Source of the DNA: Streptomyces sp. CGMCC 4.7035
GTDB lineage: Bacteria > Actinomycetota > Actinomycetes > Streptomycetales > Streptomycetaceae
Length of the DNA: 64,000 bases
Assembly (NCBI RefSeq): GCF_031583065.1
Contig: NZ_CP134053.1
Span: 1,488,001 to 1,552,000 of the forward strand
Direction of reading: 5' to 3'
The notes beneath the pieces are model-generated. The model saw nothing but the letters and a program-made list of their open reading frames with translations, had not been told where the DNA came from and searched no databases. A program made the translations under genes and the position numbers. Positions 43,549-52,316 of this stretch are shown piece by piece (position 1 is the stretch's first letter; every line of letters starts with the position of its first letter).

Positions 43549-43594
43549 TTGTCAACCGTGGTTGACAAGCTTGGGCTGTCAACCTATGTTGACA
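43549..43594. promoter_or_regulatory. twin palindromic operators upstream of the HTH/Clp-N pair
   Basis: TTGTCAACCGTGGTTGACAA (43549-43568) and TGTCAACCTATGTTGACA (43577-43594) are both near-perfect palindromes of the type TGTCAAC-n-GTTGACA, centred 27 bp apart. The second ends two bases before the HTH gene ATG. This strongly suggests autoregulation by the HTH protein. Confidence 0.85.
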
Positions 43595-43596
43595 TC

Positions 43597-43803
43597 ATGA
43601 CCGAAGCAACGGAACTCGCCGAGCGCGCGGGCGACCGCGATCCACGCGTCGGGCTGCGGGCCGTCGCCGCGCTGCGGAGGCTGCTGGAGCAGCTGGAGGC
43701 GGTGCAGGTGCGCAGCGCGCGCAATCAGGGCTGGTCGTGGCAGGAGATCGCCACGGAACTCGGAGTCAGCAGGCAGGCCGTGCACAAGAAGTACGGGAGG
43801 TAG
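43597..43803 (+). CDS. small helix-turn-helix regulator
   Basis: A 68-residue protein made of an N-terminal helix (VGLRAVAALRRLLEQLEAVQVRSAR) and a C-terminal HTH (WSWQEIATELGVSRQAVHKKYGR). The ATG at 43597 lies directly behind a palindromic operator, with no Shine-Dalgarno, so the mRNA may be leaderless. Two bases separate its stop from the Clp-N gene. The pairing suggests that it senses or controls protein stress together with that gene; this is inferred. Confidence 0.85.
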   Translation: MTEATELAERAGDRDPRVGLRAVAALRRLLEQLEAVQVRSARNQGWSWQEIATELGVSRQAVHKKYGR

Positions 43804-43805
43804 GG

Positions 43806-44369
43806 ATGTTCGAGCGGTTCACGAAGGATGCGCGCGCGGTGGTCACCGGCGCGGTCGAGCACTGCGAACGGGCCGGTGGGGAACGCGTCGACGAAGCGCA
43901 CCTGCTGCTCGCCCTCCTTGACCGCGAGGGCAGCCGCGCGGCGTTCGCCCTGGCGTCCCTCGGGCTGACGGAGCGGCGCGACGCGGTCGAACGGGACCTC
44001 GCCGAGGCCCGCCGCCGCGGTGGCCTCTCCCGTGCCGACGCGGACGCACTCGCCGGGCTCGGCATCGACCTCACGGAGATCGTCTTCCGGGTCGAGAAGA
44101 CGCACGGGGAGGGCGCGCTGGCGCCGGGCCGGAAGGGCGGCGTACGACGGTCGGGGCGCCGCCCGTTCAGCCGCGGCGCCAAGGATCTCCTCACCCAGTC
44201 CCTGCGCACCGCCGTCGCCCATGGTGACCGGCACATCGGCGACGAGCACATGCTCCTTGCCCTGACCGCCCGCCCGGGCGTCCCGGCCGAGGTCCTCGCC
44301 GACCACGGAGTGACGCATGCGGCCGTGGAGCGGCTGCTGTGGGGCGGGGGAGAGGCGAAGGCCGGGTGA
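43806..44369 (+). CDS. Clp N-terminal (double Clp-N) domain protein without ATPase
   Basis: A 187-residue protein consisting of two Clp-N repeats: MFERFTKDARAVVTGAVEHCERAGGERVDEAHLLLALLD and, after a charged linker, FSRGAKDLLTQSLRTAVAHGDRHIGDEHMLLALTA (shown in outline). There are no AAA+ motifs, so it cannot unfold proteins by itself; stand-alone Clp-N proteins may act as adaptors or substrate scouts for ClpC/ClpP1P2. GGGAGG precedes the ATG at 43806. It is co-transcribed with the HTH gene just upstream. Its partner protease is unknown. Confidence 0.9.
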   Translation: MFERFTKDARAVVTGAVEHCERAGGERVDEAHLLLALLDREGSRAAFALASLGLTERRDAVERDLAEARRRGGLSRADADALAGLGIDLTEIVFRVEKTHGEGALAPGRKGGVRRSGRRPFSRGAKDLLTQSLRTAVAHGDRHIGDEHMLLALTARPGVPAEVLADHGVTHAAVERLLWGGGEAKAG

Positions 44370-44402
44370 CGTCGCCCCGGGTGGGGCGGCCGACGGTCGA
44401 CG

Positions 44403-45443
44403 TCACCCCTTCCGCGACCGCAGCGTAGCCCCGATGTGCGCCGCCGCCGTCGACAAGTGGCGGCGGGCGTCGCGGAGTTGTTCCTCCGTCACGCCGTGGT
44501 CGCGGGCCGCGTCGCGGATGTCGTCACGGAAGCGGTCCAGGAGCCGGTCGAGGGCGCGGGCAGGGTCACCCGAGAAGTCCTCGTGAGCCCAGGAGGGTTC
44601 GTACGCGCCAGGGAAGTCCTCGGGTGTCGTCGTGTACTCCGGTTCCCCCGCCGCCTTCGACGTGCCCGCCGTCCCGGTGCGCCCGGTGCCGAAGTCCTTC
44701 CCGAAGCCCTTTCCGAACTCGCCGAATTCCTTGGCGAGTTCGGTCAGCCCTTCCCGTACACCTGTGGGCCAGTCGCCGCGCGCGAAGTGGTCCTGCACCT
44801 GCTCCTGCACCCGGCGTGCCATGCGCTGCAGTTCCTCCTGCGCCTGGGAGGCCGCCCGCTCCTCTGCCTCCTTGGCCTGGCGGCGCGCTCGCTGGGCCTC
44901 CTCGCGGGCTCGCCGGCTCTCGTCCTTGGCGCGCCGGGCCTGTTCCTTCCATTCCTGCTTGACGCGGCGCATCTCCTCCTTGGCGGCGCGCCACGCCTCC
45001 TTCTCGGACTGGTCGCCATACTCCCCGTACGCGCCCCCATGCTCCTTGGCCCCCCGCCGGGCCTCGGAGACCGCGGCCCGCATCTCGCGGCGCAGATCGC
45101 CTGCCGCGCCCCGGACGTCCGCCCGGATCTCGGCGGCCAGTTCGGCGACCGACTCGCCGATCTCCAGCTCCAGGTCGGCCAGCTCACCGCTGCGGTCGGC
45201 CAGTTCGGCGCGGCCCGCGTCCGTGATCGCGTACACCTTGCGGCCGCCCTCGGTGGTGTGCGTGACCAGCCCCTCGGCCTCCAGCTTGGCCAGCCGGGGG
45301 TAGACGGTGCCGGCGGACGGTGCGTACAGCCCCTGGAAGCGCTCCTCCAGCAGCCGTATCACCTCGTATCCGTGGCGCGGTGCCTCGTCCAGCAGCTTCA
45401 GCAGGTAGAGCCGCAGTCGTCCATGGGCGAAGACGGGAGGCAT
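44403..45443 (-). CDS. PadR-family regulator with long charged helical region
   Basis: A 346-residue protein whose first 85 residues are a PadR winged helix (LRLYLLKLLDEAPRHGYEVIRLLEERF, PSAGTVYPRLAKLEAEGLVTH). Residues 95-230 form a long, highly charged helix rich in Arg, Lys and Glu (KEEMRRVKQEWKEQARRAKDE and similar), a coiled coil or single helix, then a Gly/Phe-rich hinge (FGEFGKGFGKDFGTG) and a C-terminal helical part. PadR proteins are normally 110-180 residues. It follows the DUF4097 gene by one base and is probably an autoregulated operon partner. Confidence 0.88.
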   Translation of the reverse strand: MPPVFAHGRLRLYLLKLLDEAPRHGYEVIRLLEERFQGLYAPSAGTVYPRLAKLEAEGLVTHTTEGGRKVYAITDAGRAELADRSGELADLELEIGESVAELAAEIRADVRGAAGDLRREMRAAVSEARRGAKEHGGAYGEYGDQSEKEAWRAAKEEMRRVKQEWKEQARRAKDESRRAREEAQRARRQAKEAEERAASQAQEELQRMARRVQEQVQDHFARGDWPTGVREGLTELAKEFGEFGKGFGKDFGTGRTGTAGTSKAAGEPEYTTTPEDFPGAYEPSWAHEDFSGDPARALDRLLDRFRDDIRDAARDHGVTEEQLRDARRHLSTAAAHIGATLRSRKG

Positions 45444-45444
45444 G

Positions 45445-46404
45445 TCAGAGCCCCTTCTGCTCGGTCGGGCCGCCGGTCGTGCCGTCGGAGGGACGGCCGG
45501 ACGCGGTGGCGGTGTCGCTGCTGGTGCCGGGGGATAGATCCGCCACCCGTGTCGGCGAGGCGTCCCATGGTCCGGGGATGTCCCATGGTTCGTCCTCCGC
45601 GGGCGGGCGGCGGAGCAGGGCGATGGAGCCGGAGACCGTGGTGGCCTTCAGGCGGCCGTTGCCCCCGCCCAGACGGCCCGTGACCCTCTTGGCGCCCCAT
45701 TGGCCTGTGACGCGCAGATCGTCGAAGGCGTTGGACACGGTGCCGCTCGCCGTGTTCGCCTCGACCTCGGCGTCCACCGGATGGGGGAGCCGGATGGCGA
45801 TCTCACCCGAGACGTTCGTCAGCTGGGCGTCGGTCGGGCCGCTGGTGGGGTCGAGGTCCAGGATGATCGAGCCGCTGACCGAGTCGGCCTTCACGGACGG
45901 GCAGGCGCCCTCGATGACGGTCAGGTCGCCCGACACGGAGTTGAGCCGCAGGTCGCCGGTGACGCCCTGGGTTTCCACGCTTCCCGAGACTGTAGTGGCG
46001 CGGACCGGTCCGGAGAGGGCGACCAGCGTCGTCTCGCCCGTGACGCCCTTCACCTCGGCGCTGCCGTCGATCCCGGAGACCATGGCGTTGGCCCCTACCA
46101 CGCCGACCTCCACGCGGGTGGACGCCGGAACGGCAAGGGAGACCACCGCGCTGCGGCGCCAGCCCTTCGGGTCGAGCCACTTGAGGAAGCCCTTCCAGGG
46201 GAGGTCGTCGTACGCCACCGTGAGGGTGCCGTCCTTGTGCGTCACCATGAGCGGCGGGCCCTCGATGTCCGAGACCTCCAGGCGTGCGGAACCCTCGTCC
46301 GTGCCCACCACGTTCACCGTTCCGCTGACGATGCGCACATGGAGTGCCGTCACGGGGGCGTCGAAGGTGAGCTTCCTCGGCTCTGCGACGGACCACTCTG
46401 ACAT
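45445..46404 (-). CDS. DUF4097 beta-repeat protein
   Basis: A 319-residue protein with the regular short beta repeats of DUF4097 (VSGTVNVVG, VSGSVETQG, VSGDLTVIEG, ASGTVSNAF), about residues 20-270, and a disordered Ser/Thr/Gly-rich tail. No signal peptide or membrane segment is visible, so it is probably cytosolic or surface-associated through a partner. It belongs to the same fold as bactofilin-like and lipoprotein beta-solenoids; function unknown. The ATG at 46404 is chosen; an ATG 20 codons earlier is possible. It is the first gene of the operon with the PadR regulator. Confidence 0.85.
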   Translation of the reverse strand: MSEWSVAEPRKLTFDAPVTALHVRIVSGTVNVVGTDEGSARLEVSDIEGPPLMVTHKDGTLTVAYDDLPWKGFLKWLDPKGWRRSAVVSLAVPASTRVEVGVVGANAMVSGIDGSAEVKGVTGETTLVALSGPVRATTVSGSVETQGVTGDLRLNSVSGDLTVIEGACPSVKADSVSGSIILDLDPTSGPTDAQLTNVSGEIAIRLPHPVDAEVEANTASGTVSNAFDDLRVTGQWGAKRVTGRLGGGNGRLKATTVSGSIALLRRPPAEDEPWDIPGPWDASPTRVADLSPGTSSDTATASGRPSDGTTGGPTEQKGL

Positions 46405-46497
46405 GGTGCTGACCTCCTCGGCCGGTGCGGATGGGGTGTGCGCGACAGGCGGCGTCACGGCCATGCGCGACGGTGGCGGGTGCCCGTCCGACGCGCC

Positions 46498-46530
46498 ATA
46501 TCGCGTTTTGCATAATCACGATATATCGCG
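46498..46530. promoter_or_regulatory. operator-like repeats upstream of the DUF4097/PadR operon
   Basis: The octamer ATATCGCG occurs at 46498-46505 and 46523-46530, 25 bp apart, and CGATATATCG (46519-46528) is palindromic. ATAT-containing symmetric elements are typical of PadR operators. The stretch is markedly AT-rich. Confidence 0.6.
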
Positions 46531-46605
46531 GCTAGGGAAAGTCAAGACACCCGTTCTGGGGAACCCGCGAGGAGGAAAGTGGACAAAACCGCCTAACGTG
46601 GGGTC

Positions 46606-47439
46606 ATGTCGACGGAAGCTCGGGCCAGCGGACCCGCCCCCGGTGCCCTGCTCCTCTGCCGTACGGACCCCGCTTCCCTCGCTCCCGTCGCCCCCCTGCT
46701 CCGCGAGCGCATGGTGCTCACGCAGGCGGGCCCCGAGTGGAGCGCGCTGGTCCCCGAGGGCAAGCCCTGGTCGCACGGCGGCGAACCCGTCGACCGGGTC
46801 CTCACCGGCTGGGCCACCGCGCTCGCGGTCGGCGCCCCCTGGCCCGTCCTCGCCCTGTGGTGGGACGCGGATCGCGCCGGCTGCACCCTCGCCGCCGGCT
46901 TCCGCCGCCCCGTGACCTACGTGTGGCTCGCGAACGGCACCCCGGCCGGTGAGGACGAGGCGATGCGCACGCTCGGTGCCCGTCTGGGCCTCGACCCCGT
47001 CCTCGACATGCAGGCGCTCGAGCGCCTGACCGCAGCCGATGCGGGCACGGACGCACGCGCCCGCCTGCGCGGCCTCCTCGCCGTCCTCACGCGCGCGGGA
47101 CTCACGCTCCCACCGGGCCTGACCCCCGGCGAACCGGCCACCCGCCTGCGCGAGGCGGCCCTCGTCCGCCCCGACGCCGAAAAGATCGCGTGGCCGGGCT
47201 GCCGCGACGCGCTCCGCACGGCACTCGACGCGGTCGGAACCACACGCCTGGGCCCCTGGCTCCCATGGGCGGGCACCCCGAAGGCCCGCGCCCTGGCCCT
47301 GGCCCAGGTGGCGGCGGGTCTCCCGCTCACGACCTGGGGCCTGCGCCATCGCAGCGGCGGCTGGATCGTGGCGGGCGCGCTCCTGCTGGCACACGGCGCG
47401 CTGGGCCTCGTGTACGACCTGGGCCGGCCGCGGGATTGA
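46606..47439 (+). CDS. hypothetical protein with C-terminal membrane helix
   Basis: A 277-residue protein conserved in streptomycetes as far as I recognise it. The N-terminal two-thirds is soluble (SLAPVAPLLRERMVLTQAGPEWSALVPEGKPW and similar, WATALAVGAPWPVLALWWDADRAG), and the C-terminus is hydrophobic (ALALAQVAAGLPLTTWGLRHRSG followed by WIVAGALLLAHGALGLVYDLG), suggesting one or two membrane helices. No catalytic motif is visible. It is divergent from the DUF4097 operon with about 200 bp between. Third-position GC is strong, supporting expression. Confidence 0.8.
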   Translation: MSTEARASGPAPGALLLCRTDPASLAPVAPLLRERMVLTQAGPEWSALVPEGKPWSHGGEPVDRVLTGWATALAVGAPWPVLALWWDADRAGCTLAAGFRRPVTYVWLANGTPAGEDEAMRTLGARLGLDPVLDMQALERLTAADAGTDARARLRGLLAVLTRAGLTLPPGLTPGEPATRLREAALVRPDAEKIAWPGCRDALRTALDAVGTTRLGPWLPWAGTPKARALALAQVAAGLPLTTWGLRHRSGGWIVAGALLLAHGALGLVYDLGRPRD

Positions 47440-47472
47440 CGGGCTCGTCCCAGAGGGAGTTCGCCTGCCCCT

Positions 47473-47560
47473 CCGGTACCGGCCGGTGGCCTACCCGGTA
47501 TCGGCCGGTGGCCTACCCGGTATCGGCCGGTGGCCTACCCGGTATCGGCCGGTGGCCTAC
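47473..47560. repeat. 22-bp tandem repeat, four copies
   Basis: CCGGTATCGGCCGGTGGCCTAC at 47473, 47495, 47517 and 47539, almost perfect. It fills the gap between two convergent genes, and the last copy contains the stop codon (TAG, complement of 47557-47559) of the DUF6104 gene. Confidence 0.93.
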
Positions 47561-47736
47561 TCGTCGTCCTCCTCGTCCAGCCGCGCCAGCCAGGTCGCCA
47601 GCCGCTCCACCGGCACCTCGAAGTCCGGATTGAGATCGACGAACGTACGAAGCTGTTCGGCGAGCCACTCGAAGGTGACCTCCTCCTCGCCGCGTCGCTT
47701 CTCGAGTTCTTCGATGCCTCGGTCGGTGAAGTACAA
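47557..47736 (-). CDS. DUF6104 family small protein
   Basis: A 59-residue acidic protein: YFTDRGIEELEKRRGEEEVTF, EWLAEQLRTFVDLNPDFEVPVERLATWLARLDEEDDE in outline. Length and sequence match the actinobacterial DUF6104 family. The start is a TTG at 47736 with GGAG six bases upstream; longer open frames extend into unrelated sequence. The fold is probably a small helical bundle; function unknown. Its stop codon is part of a 22-bp tandem repeat. Confidence 0.85.
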   Translation of the reverse strand: MYFTDRGIEELEKRRGEEEVTFEWLAEQLRTFVDLNPDFEVPVERLATWLARLDEEDDE

Positions 47737-48157
47737 CGTGCTCTCCGTCGGATGGGACTGGTCGGACCTGCCGAAACGCGATACCTCCAGGATAGGCGTG
47801 GGCCGCGCCTTCGGTGGCCCAGCCGTCACGAGCCGTCCGGCCCGTGCCGCAGGACTGCTCCCGTACGGCGACACAGTGCCGGCCGCAGGCGTGAGCATCG
47901 GCCTGCAGGCCCTCGCCGAGGGGCACATCGCGGGGCGGTCGATCGCCGCGCGGCCAACCGGCACGGCACCCGATCCACGGGAGTGGGAGCGCGCGGCCGG
48001 GAGGCGGGCGGCGCTGAGGAGGTGCAACACCGGGTGCGCGCCGGACGCGACGACGATCTTGCCGAGCGCGCCCTCGATGCCTGGCGGCAGTTGCCAGGGG
48101 ACGTCCTCCCCGTATCTGGGAACTGACCCACCATTACGCCGGGCCGGATGTACGCCG
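47737..48157. other. 421-bp region with possible decayed gene
   Basis: No intact gene. On the plus strand a coding-like stretch (about 47826-47995, e.g. GVSIGLQALAEGHIAGRSIA) seems to continue in another frame (about 48000-48126, e.g. DDDLAERALDAWRQLPGDVLP, ending TGA), with the switch in a G-rich run. Third positions are GC-rich in both parts. It may be the remnant of a frameshifted gene; no homology is recognised. Confidence 0.3.
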
Positions 48158-48193
48158 AAGGGCCCGGCCCCGGAGATCCCGGGACCGGGCCTT
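48158..48193. terminator. terminator of the oxoglutarate decarboxylase/dehydrogenase gene
   Basis: A GC-rich hairpin (AAGGGCCCGGCCCCGG with its near complement ending GGGCCTT), one mismatch, short loop, about 27 bp beyond the minus-strand stop codon. Confidence 0.75.
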
Positions 48194-48219
48194 GTCGTCA
48201 AGCAGACGTGCTCACCGGC

Positions 48220-51200
48220 TTACGCCTCGAACACCTCACGCACCAGCTGCTCCTGCTCGGCCTGGTGCCGCTTCGCCGAACCCACCGCCGGGGACGAGCC
48301 GTGCGGGCGGGAGATCCGCCGCAGCCGCTCGCCGGCCGGGACGTCCGCGCCGACCGCCAGGTCCAGGTGGTCGATGAGGTTCAGGGCGATGAACGGCCAG
48401 GCGCCCTGGTTCGCCGGCTCCTCCTGGGCCCACAGGTACTTCTCGGCGTTCGGGTACTTCTTGATCTCGGCCTGGAGCTCGGCACCCGGCAGCGGGTACA
48501 GGCGCTCGAGGCGGATGATCGCCGTGTCCGTCACGCCGCGCTTCTGACGCTCGGCCTCGAGGTCGTAGTAGACCTTGCCCGCCGTGAAGACGACCTTGCG
48601 GACCGCGGCCGGGTCCACCGACGCGTCGCCGATGACCGGGCGGAACTGGCCCGTCGTGAACTCCTCCGCCTTGGACGCGGCGGCCTTCAGGCGCAGCATC
48701 GACTTCGGCGTGAAGACCACCAGCGGCTTGTGGTGCGGGTTGTGCACCTGCCACCGCAGGAGGTGGAAGTAGTTCGACGGGAGGGTCGGCATCGCGACCG
48801 TCATGTTGTTCTGGGCACACAGCTGAAGGAAGCGCTCGGGACGCGCGGACGAGTGGTCCGGGCCCTGGCCCTCGTAGCCGTGCGGGAGGAGCAGGGTGAC
48901 GCCGGAGGTCTGGCCCCACTTCTGCTCCGCCGACGAGATGAACTCGTCCACGACCGTCTGCGCGCCGTTGACGAAGTCGCCGAACTGGGCCTCCCACATC
49001 ACGAGCGCGTCGGGGCGGGCCAGCGAGTAGCCGTACTCGAAGCCCATCGCCGCGTACTCGGAGAGCAGGGAGTTGTAGACGTTCAGGCGCGCCTGGTCCT
49101 CGGAGAGGTACATCAGCGGCGTGAACTCCTCGCCCGTCTCGCGGTCGATGATCACCGCGTGGCGCTGGCCGAAGGTGCCGCGCTGGGAGTCCTGGCCCGC
49201 CAGGCGGACCGGGGTGCCCTCCAGCAGGAGCGAGCCGATGGCGAGGGTCTCGCCCATGCCCCAGTCGATCGTGCCGTCCTCGACCATCGCGGCCCGGCGC
49301 TGCAGCTGCGGCAGCAGACGCGGGTGGGCGGTGATGTGGTCGGGGATGTTGACCTGGGACTCGGCGATGCGCTTGACGACCTCCGCGGAGATGGCCGTCG
49401 GGACCGCGACCGGGAAGCCGTCCTGCGGCTCGCTCGACTGCGTCGGCACCGGCTGGGAGGTGGCCTCGCGGACCTCGGTGAAGACCTTCTCCAGCTGGCC
49501 CTGGTAGTCCTGGAGGGCGTGCTCGGCCTCTTCCAGGGTGATGTCGCCGCGACCGATCAGGGACTCGGTGTACAGCTTGCGCACCGAGCGCTTCTTGTCG
49601 ATCAGGTCGTACATCAGCGGCTGGGTGAACGCCGGGTTGTCCGACTCGTTGTGACCGCGGCGGCGGTAGCAGATGAGGTCGATCACCACGTCCTTGTTGA
49701 ACGCCTGACGGAACTCGAAGGCCAGACGCGCGACGCGCACGACCGCCTCCGGGTCGTCGCCGTTCACGTGGAAGATCGGGGCCTCGATCATGCGGGCCAC
49801 GTCCGTCGCGTACATGGAGGAACGCGAGGACTCGGGGGCCGCGGTGAAGCCGACCTGGTTGTTGATCACGACGTGGACCGTGCCGCCCGTGCGGTAGCCG
49901 CGCAGCTGCGACATGTTCAGGGTCTCGGCCACCACGCCCTGGCCCGCGAAGGCCGCGTCGCCGTGCAGGGCCACGGGCAGGACCGTGAAGTCCGTACCAC
50001 CCTTGTTGATGATGTCCTGGTTGGCGCGGGCGACGCCCTCCAGGACCGGGTCCACCGCCTCCAGGTGGGACGGGTTCGCGACCAGGCTGACCTTGATCTG
50101 CTCGCCGTCCAGGCCCGTGAAGGTGCCCTGGGCGCCCAGGTGGTACTTCACGTCGCCGGAGCCGTGCATCGACTTCGGGTCGAGGTTGCCCTCGAACTCG
50201 CGGAAGATCTGGGCGTACGACTTACCGACGATGTTCGCCAGGACGTTCAGGCGGCCGCGGTGGGCCATGCCGATGACGACCTCGTCCAGGCGCGACTCGG
50301 CCGCGCTGTCGATCACCGCGTCGAGCAGCGGGATGACCGACTCGCCGCCCTCCAGGGAGAAGCGCTTCTGGCCGACGTACTTCGTCTGCAGGAAGGTCTC
50401 GAAGGCCTCCGCCGCGTTCAGGCGGCGCAGGATGCGCAGCTGCTCCTCGCGCTCCGGCTTGGTGTGCGGGCGCTCGATGCGGTCCTGGATCCACTTGCGC
50501 TGCTTGGGGTCCTGGATGTGCATGTACTCGATGCCGGTGGTGCGGCAGTACGAGTCGCGCAGCACGCCGAGGATGTCGCGCAGCTTCATCAGGGACTTGC
50601 CGGCGAAGCCGCCGACCGCGAACTCGCGCTCCAGGTCCCACAGGGTGAGGCCGTGCTCGGTGATGTCCAGGTCGGGGTGCTTGCGCTGGCGGTACTCCAG
50701 CGGGTCGGTGTCGGCCATGACGTGGCCGCGGACCCGGTAGGAGTGGATCAGCTCGAAGACGCGGGCGGCCTTGGTGACGTCGTCGTCGTGCGAGGCGTCG
50801 ATGTCCTTGAGCCAGCGGACCGGCTCGTAGGGGATGCGCAGGGCCTTGAAGATGTCGTCGTAGAAGCCGCTCTCGCCGAGGAGGAGGTTGGCGACGACGC
50901 GCAGGAACTCGCCGGAGGCGGCGCCCTGGATGACCCGGTGGTCGTAGGTCGACGTGAGCGTCATGACCTTGGAGATGCCGAGCTTGTTCAGGGTGTCCTG
51001 GGAGGTGCCCTGGAACTCCGCCGGGTAGTCCATCGAGCCGACGCCCATGATCACCGACTGGCCGGGCATCAGACGCGGGACCGAGTGGACCGTGCCGAGG
51101 CCGCCGGGGTTGGTGAGGGAGACCGTCACGCCGCTGAAGTCGTCCATCGTCAGCTTGCCGTCGCGGGCGCGGCGGACGATGTCCTCGTAGGCCTGCCAGA

Positions 51201-52035
51201 ACTCGAAGAAGTTGAGCGTCTCGGCCTTCTTGATCGCCGCGACGACGAGCTGGCGGTCGCCGTTCGGCTTCACCAGGTCGATGGCCAGGCCGAGGTTGAC
51301 GTGCTCCGGCTTGACGAGGGTGGGCTTGCCGTCCTTCTGCGCGAACGACCAGTTCATCGACGGCATGGCCTTGATGGCCTGCACCATCGCGTAGCCGATG
51401 AGGTGCGTGAAGGAGATCTTCCCGCCCCGGGCGCGCTTGAGGTGGTTGTTGATGACGATGCGGTTGTCGAAGAGCAGCTTCACCGGCACCGCGCGCACGG
51501 ACGTGGCCGTGGGGAGCTCCAGCGAGGCGTTCATGTTCTTCGCGACGGCGGCGGAGGGGCCGCGCAGCGTCACCAGTTCGGGACCCTGGGGGGCCTCGGC
51601 CACGGGTTCGTCCTTCTTCGGCTTGGCGGGGGCCGCGGCGGGCTGCGCGGCGGCGGGTGCGGCGGGCTTGGCCGGGGCGGGTGCGGCAGCGGCGGGCTGC
51701 GGGGCCGGCGCGGCCGGGGCCTGCGGCGCTGCGGGAGCCGCAGGAGCGGCGGCCGGGGCGGCGGGCGCCGCGGCGGCGGATGCGGCCTGGGCCGCCGTGG
51801 TGGTCTCCGCGGCCCCCGCGGCCGCGGTACCCGCCGTAGCCGAGGAGGCAGCCGCCCCCGGCTTGTAGTCGGCGAAGAAGTCCCACCAGGCGCGGTCTAC
51901 CGAATTCGGGTCCTGGAGGTACTGCTGATAGATCTCGTCGACGAGCCACTCGTTCGGACCGAACGCGGCAGCGGGGTTCTTCCCGGCTTGGTCGTCGGTC
52001 GAGATGCTCGAGTTACTGGGGGACTGTGGCGACAC
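48220..52035 (-). CDS. kgd: multifunctional 2-oxoglutarate decarboxylase/dehydrogenase (E1-E2 fusion)
   Basis: TCA-cycle enzyme decarboxylating 2-oxoglutarate and transferring succinyl groups. The 1271-residue chain has an E1-type N-terminal helix ([19 protein letters not shown]), an Ala/Pro linker (about 60-155), an E2-like acyltransferase domain without lipoyl domain ([11 protein letters not shown] near 363) and a thiamine-diphosphate E1 portion ([14 protein letters not shown] near 590, [14 protein letters not shown] near 693). This fusion is specific to Actinobacteria and is regulated by GarA in mycobacteria. The GTG at 52035 gives the family length; earlier frames add only unrelated residues. 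Lipoyl-bearing E2 and E3 components come from elsewhere. Monocistronic. Confidence 0.95.
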   Translation of the reverse strand: MSPQSPSNSSISTDDQAGKNPAAAFGPNEWLVDEIYQQYLQDPNSVDRAWWDFFADYKPGAAASSATAGTAAAGAAETTTAAQAASAAAAPAAPAAAPAAPAAPQAPAAPAPQPAAAAPAPAKPAAPAAAQPAAAPAKPKKDEPVAEAPQGPELVTLRGPSAAVAKNMNASLELPTATSVRAVPVKLLFDNRIVINNHLKRARGGKISFTHLIGYAMVQAIKAMPSMNWSFAQKDGKPTLVKPEHVNLGLAIDLVKPNGDRQLVVAAIKKAETLNFFEFWQAYEDIVRRARDGKLTMDDFSGVTVSLTNPGGLGTVHSVPRLMPGQSVIMGVGSMDYPAEFQGTSQDTLNKLGISKVMTLTSTYDHRVIQGAASGEFLRVVANLLLGESGFYDDIFKALRIPYEPVRWLKDIDASHDDDVTKAARVFELIHSYRVRGHVMADTDPLEYRQRKHPDLDITEHGLTLWDLEREFAVGGFAGKSLMKLRDILGVLRDSYCRTTGIEYMHIQDPKQRKWIQDRIERPHTKPEREEQLRILRRLNAAEAFETFLQTKYVGQKRFSLEGGESVIPLLDAVIDSAAESRLDEVVIGMAHRGRLNVLANIVGKSYAQIFREFEGNLDPKSMHGSGDVKYHLGAQGTFTGLDGEQIKVSLVANPSHLEAVDPVLEGVARANQDIINKGGTDFTVLPVALHGDAAFAGQGVVAETLNMSQLRGYRTGGTVHVVINNQVGFTAAPESSRSSMYATDVARMIEAPIFHVNGDDPEAVVRVARLAFEFRQAFNKDVVIDLICYRRRGHNESDNPAFTQPLMYDLIDKKRSVRKLYTESLIGRGDITLEEAEHALQDYQGQLEKVFTEVREATSQPVPTQSSEPQDGFPVAVPTAISAEVVKRIAESQVNIPDHITAHPRLLPQLQRRAAMVEDGTIDWGMGETLAIGSLLLEGTPVRLAGQDSQRGTFGQRHAVIIDRETGEEFTPLMYLSEDQARLNVYNSLLSEYAAMGFEYGYSLARPDALVMWEAQFGDFVNGAQTVVDEFISSAEQKWGQTSGVTLLLPHGYEGQGPDHSSARPERFLQLCAQNNMTVAMPTLPSNYFHLLRWQVHNPHHKPLVVFTPKSMLRLKAAASKAEEFTTGQFRPVIGDASVDPAAVRKVVFTAGKVYYDLEAERQKRGVTDTAIIRLERLYPLPGAELQAEIKKYPNAEKYLWAQEEPANQGAWPFIALNLIDHLDLAVGADVPAGERLRRISRPHGSSPAVGSAKRHQAEQEQLVREVFEA

Positions 52036-52316
52036 GGCGGCAACCGCCCTCTTCCGCTTCACAAGGTGATGGACAGCGGGAATAAAGGCTACGCCTCCCC
52101 GGCCGTGAAGGTCAGGTCGGGCCGGTTCATCGTCGCGTAAGTCACATCGGAAAGCGTGTTTCGGGGGTGGAAATGGCGGGAAACAAGCGTGGTTCCGGTT
52201 AGAGACGGGTGCGACGATCCGGGCCCGGCGCGGGGGGTGCGCGGGCCTCTGCCTGATCACACGTGTCCGTCAGCGGGGATGCACATGGATCTTGTTGCTC
52301 CGCTTCGAACTTTACG

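Noticed and set aside
48148..52140. 1330-codon plus-strand frame antisense to the oxoglutarate enzyme
   Set aside because: Mirror frame of a highly biased coding sequence; the minus-strand frame carries all the conserved motifs.
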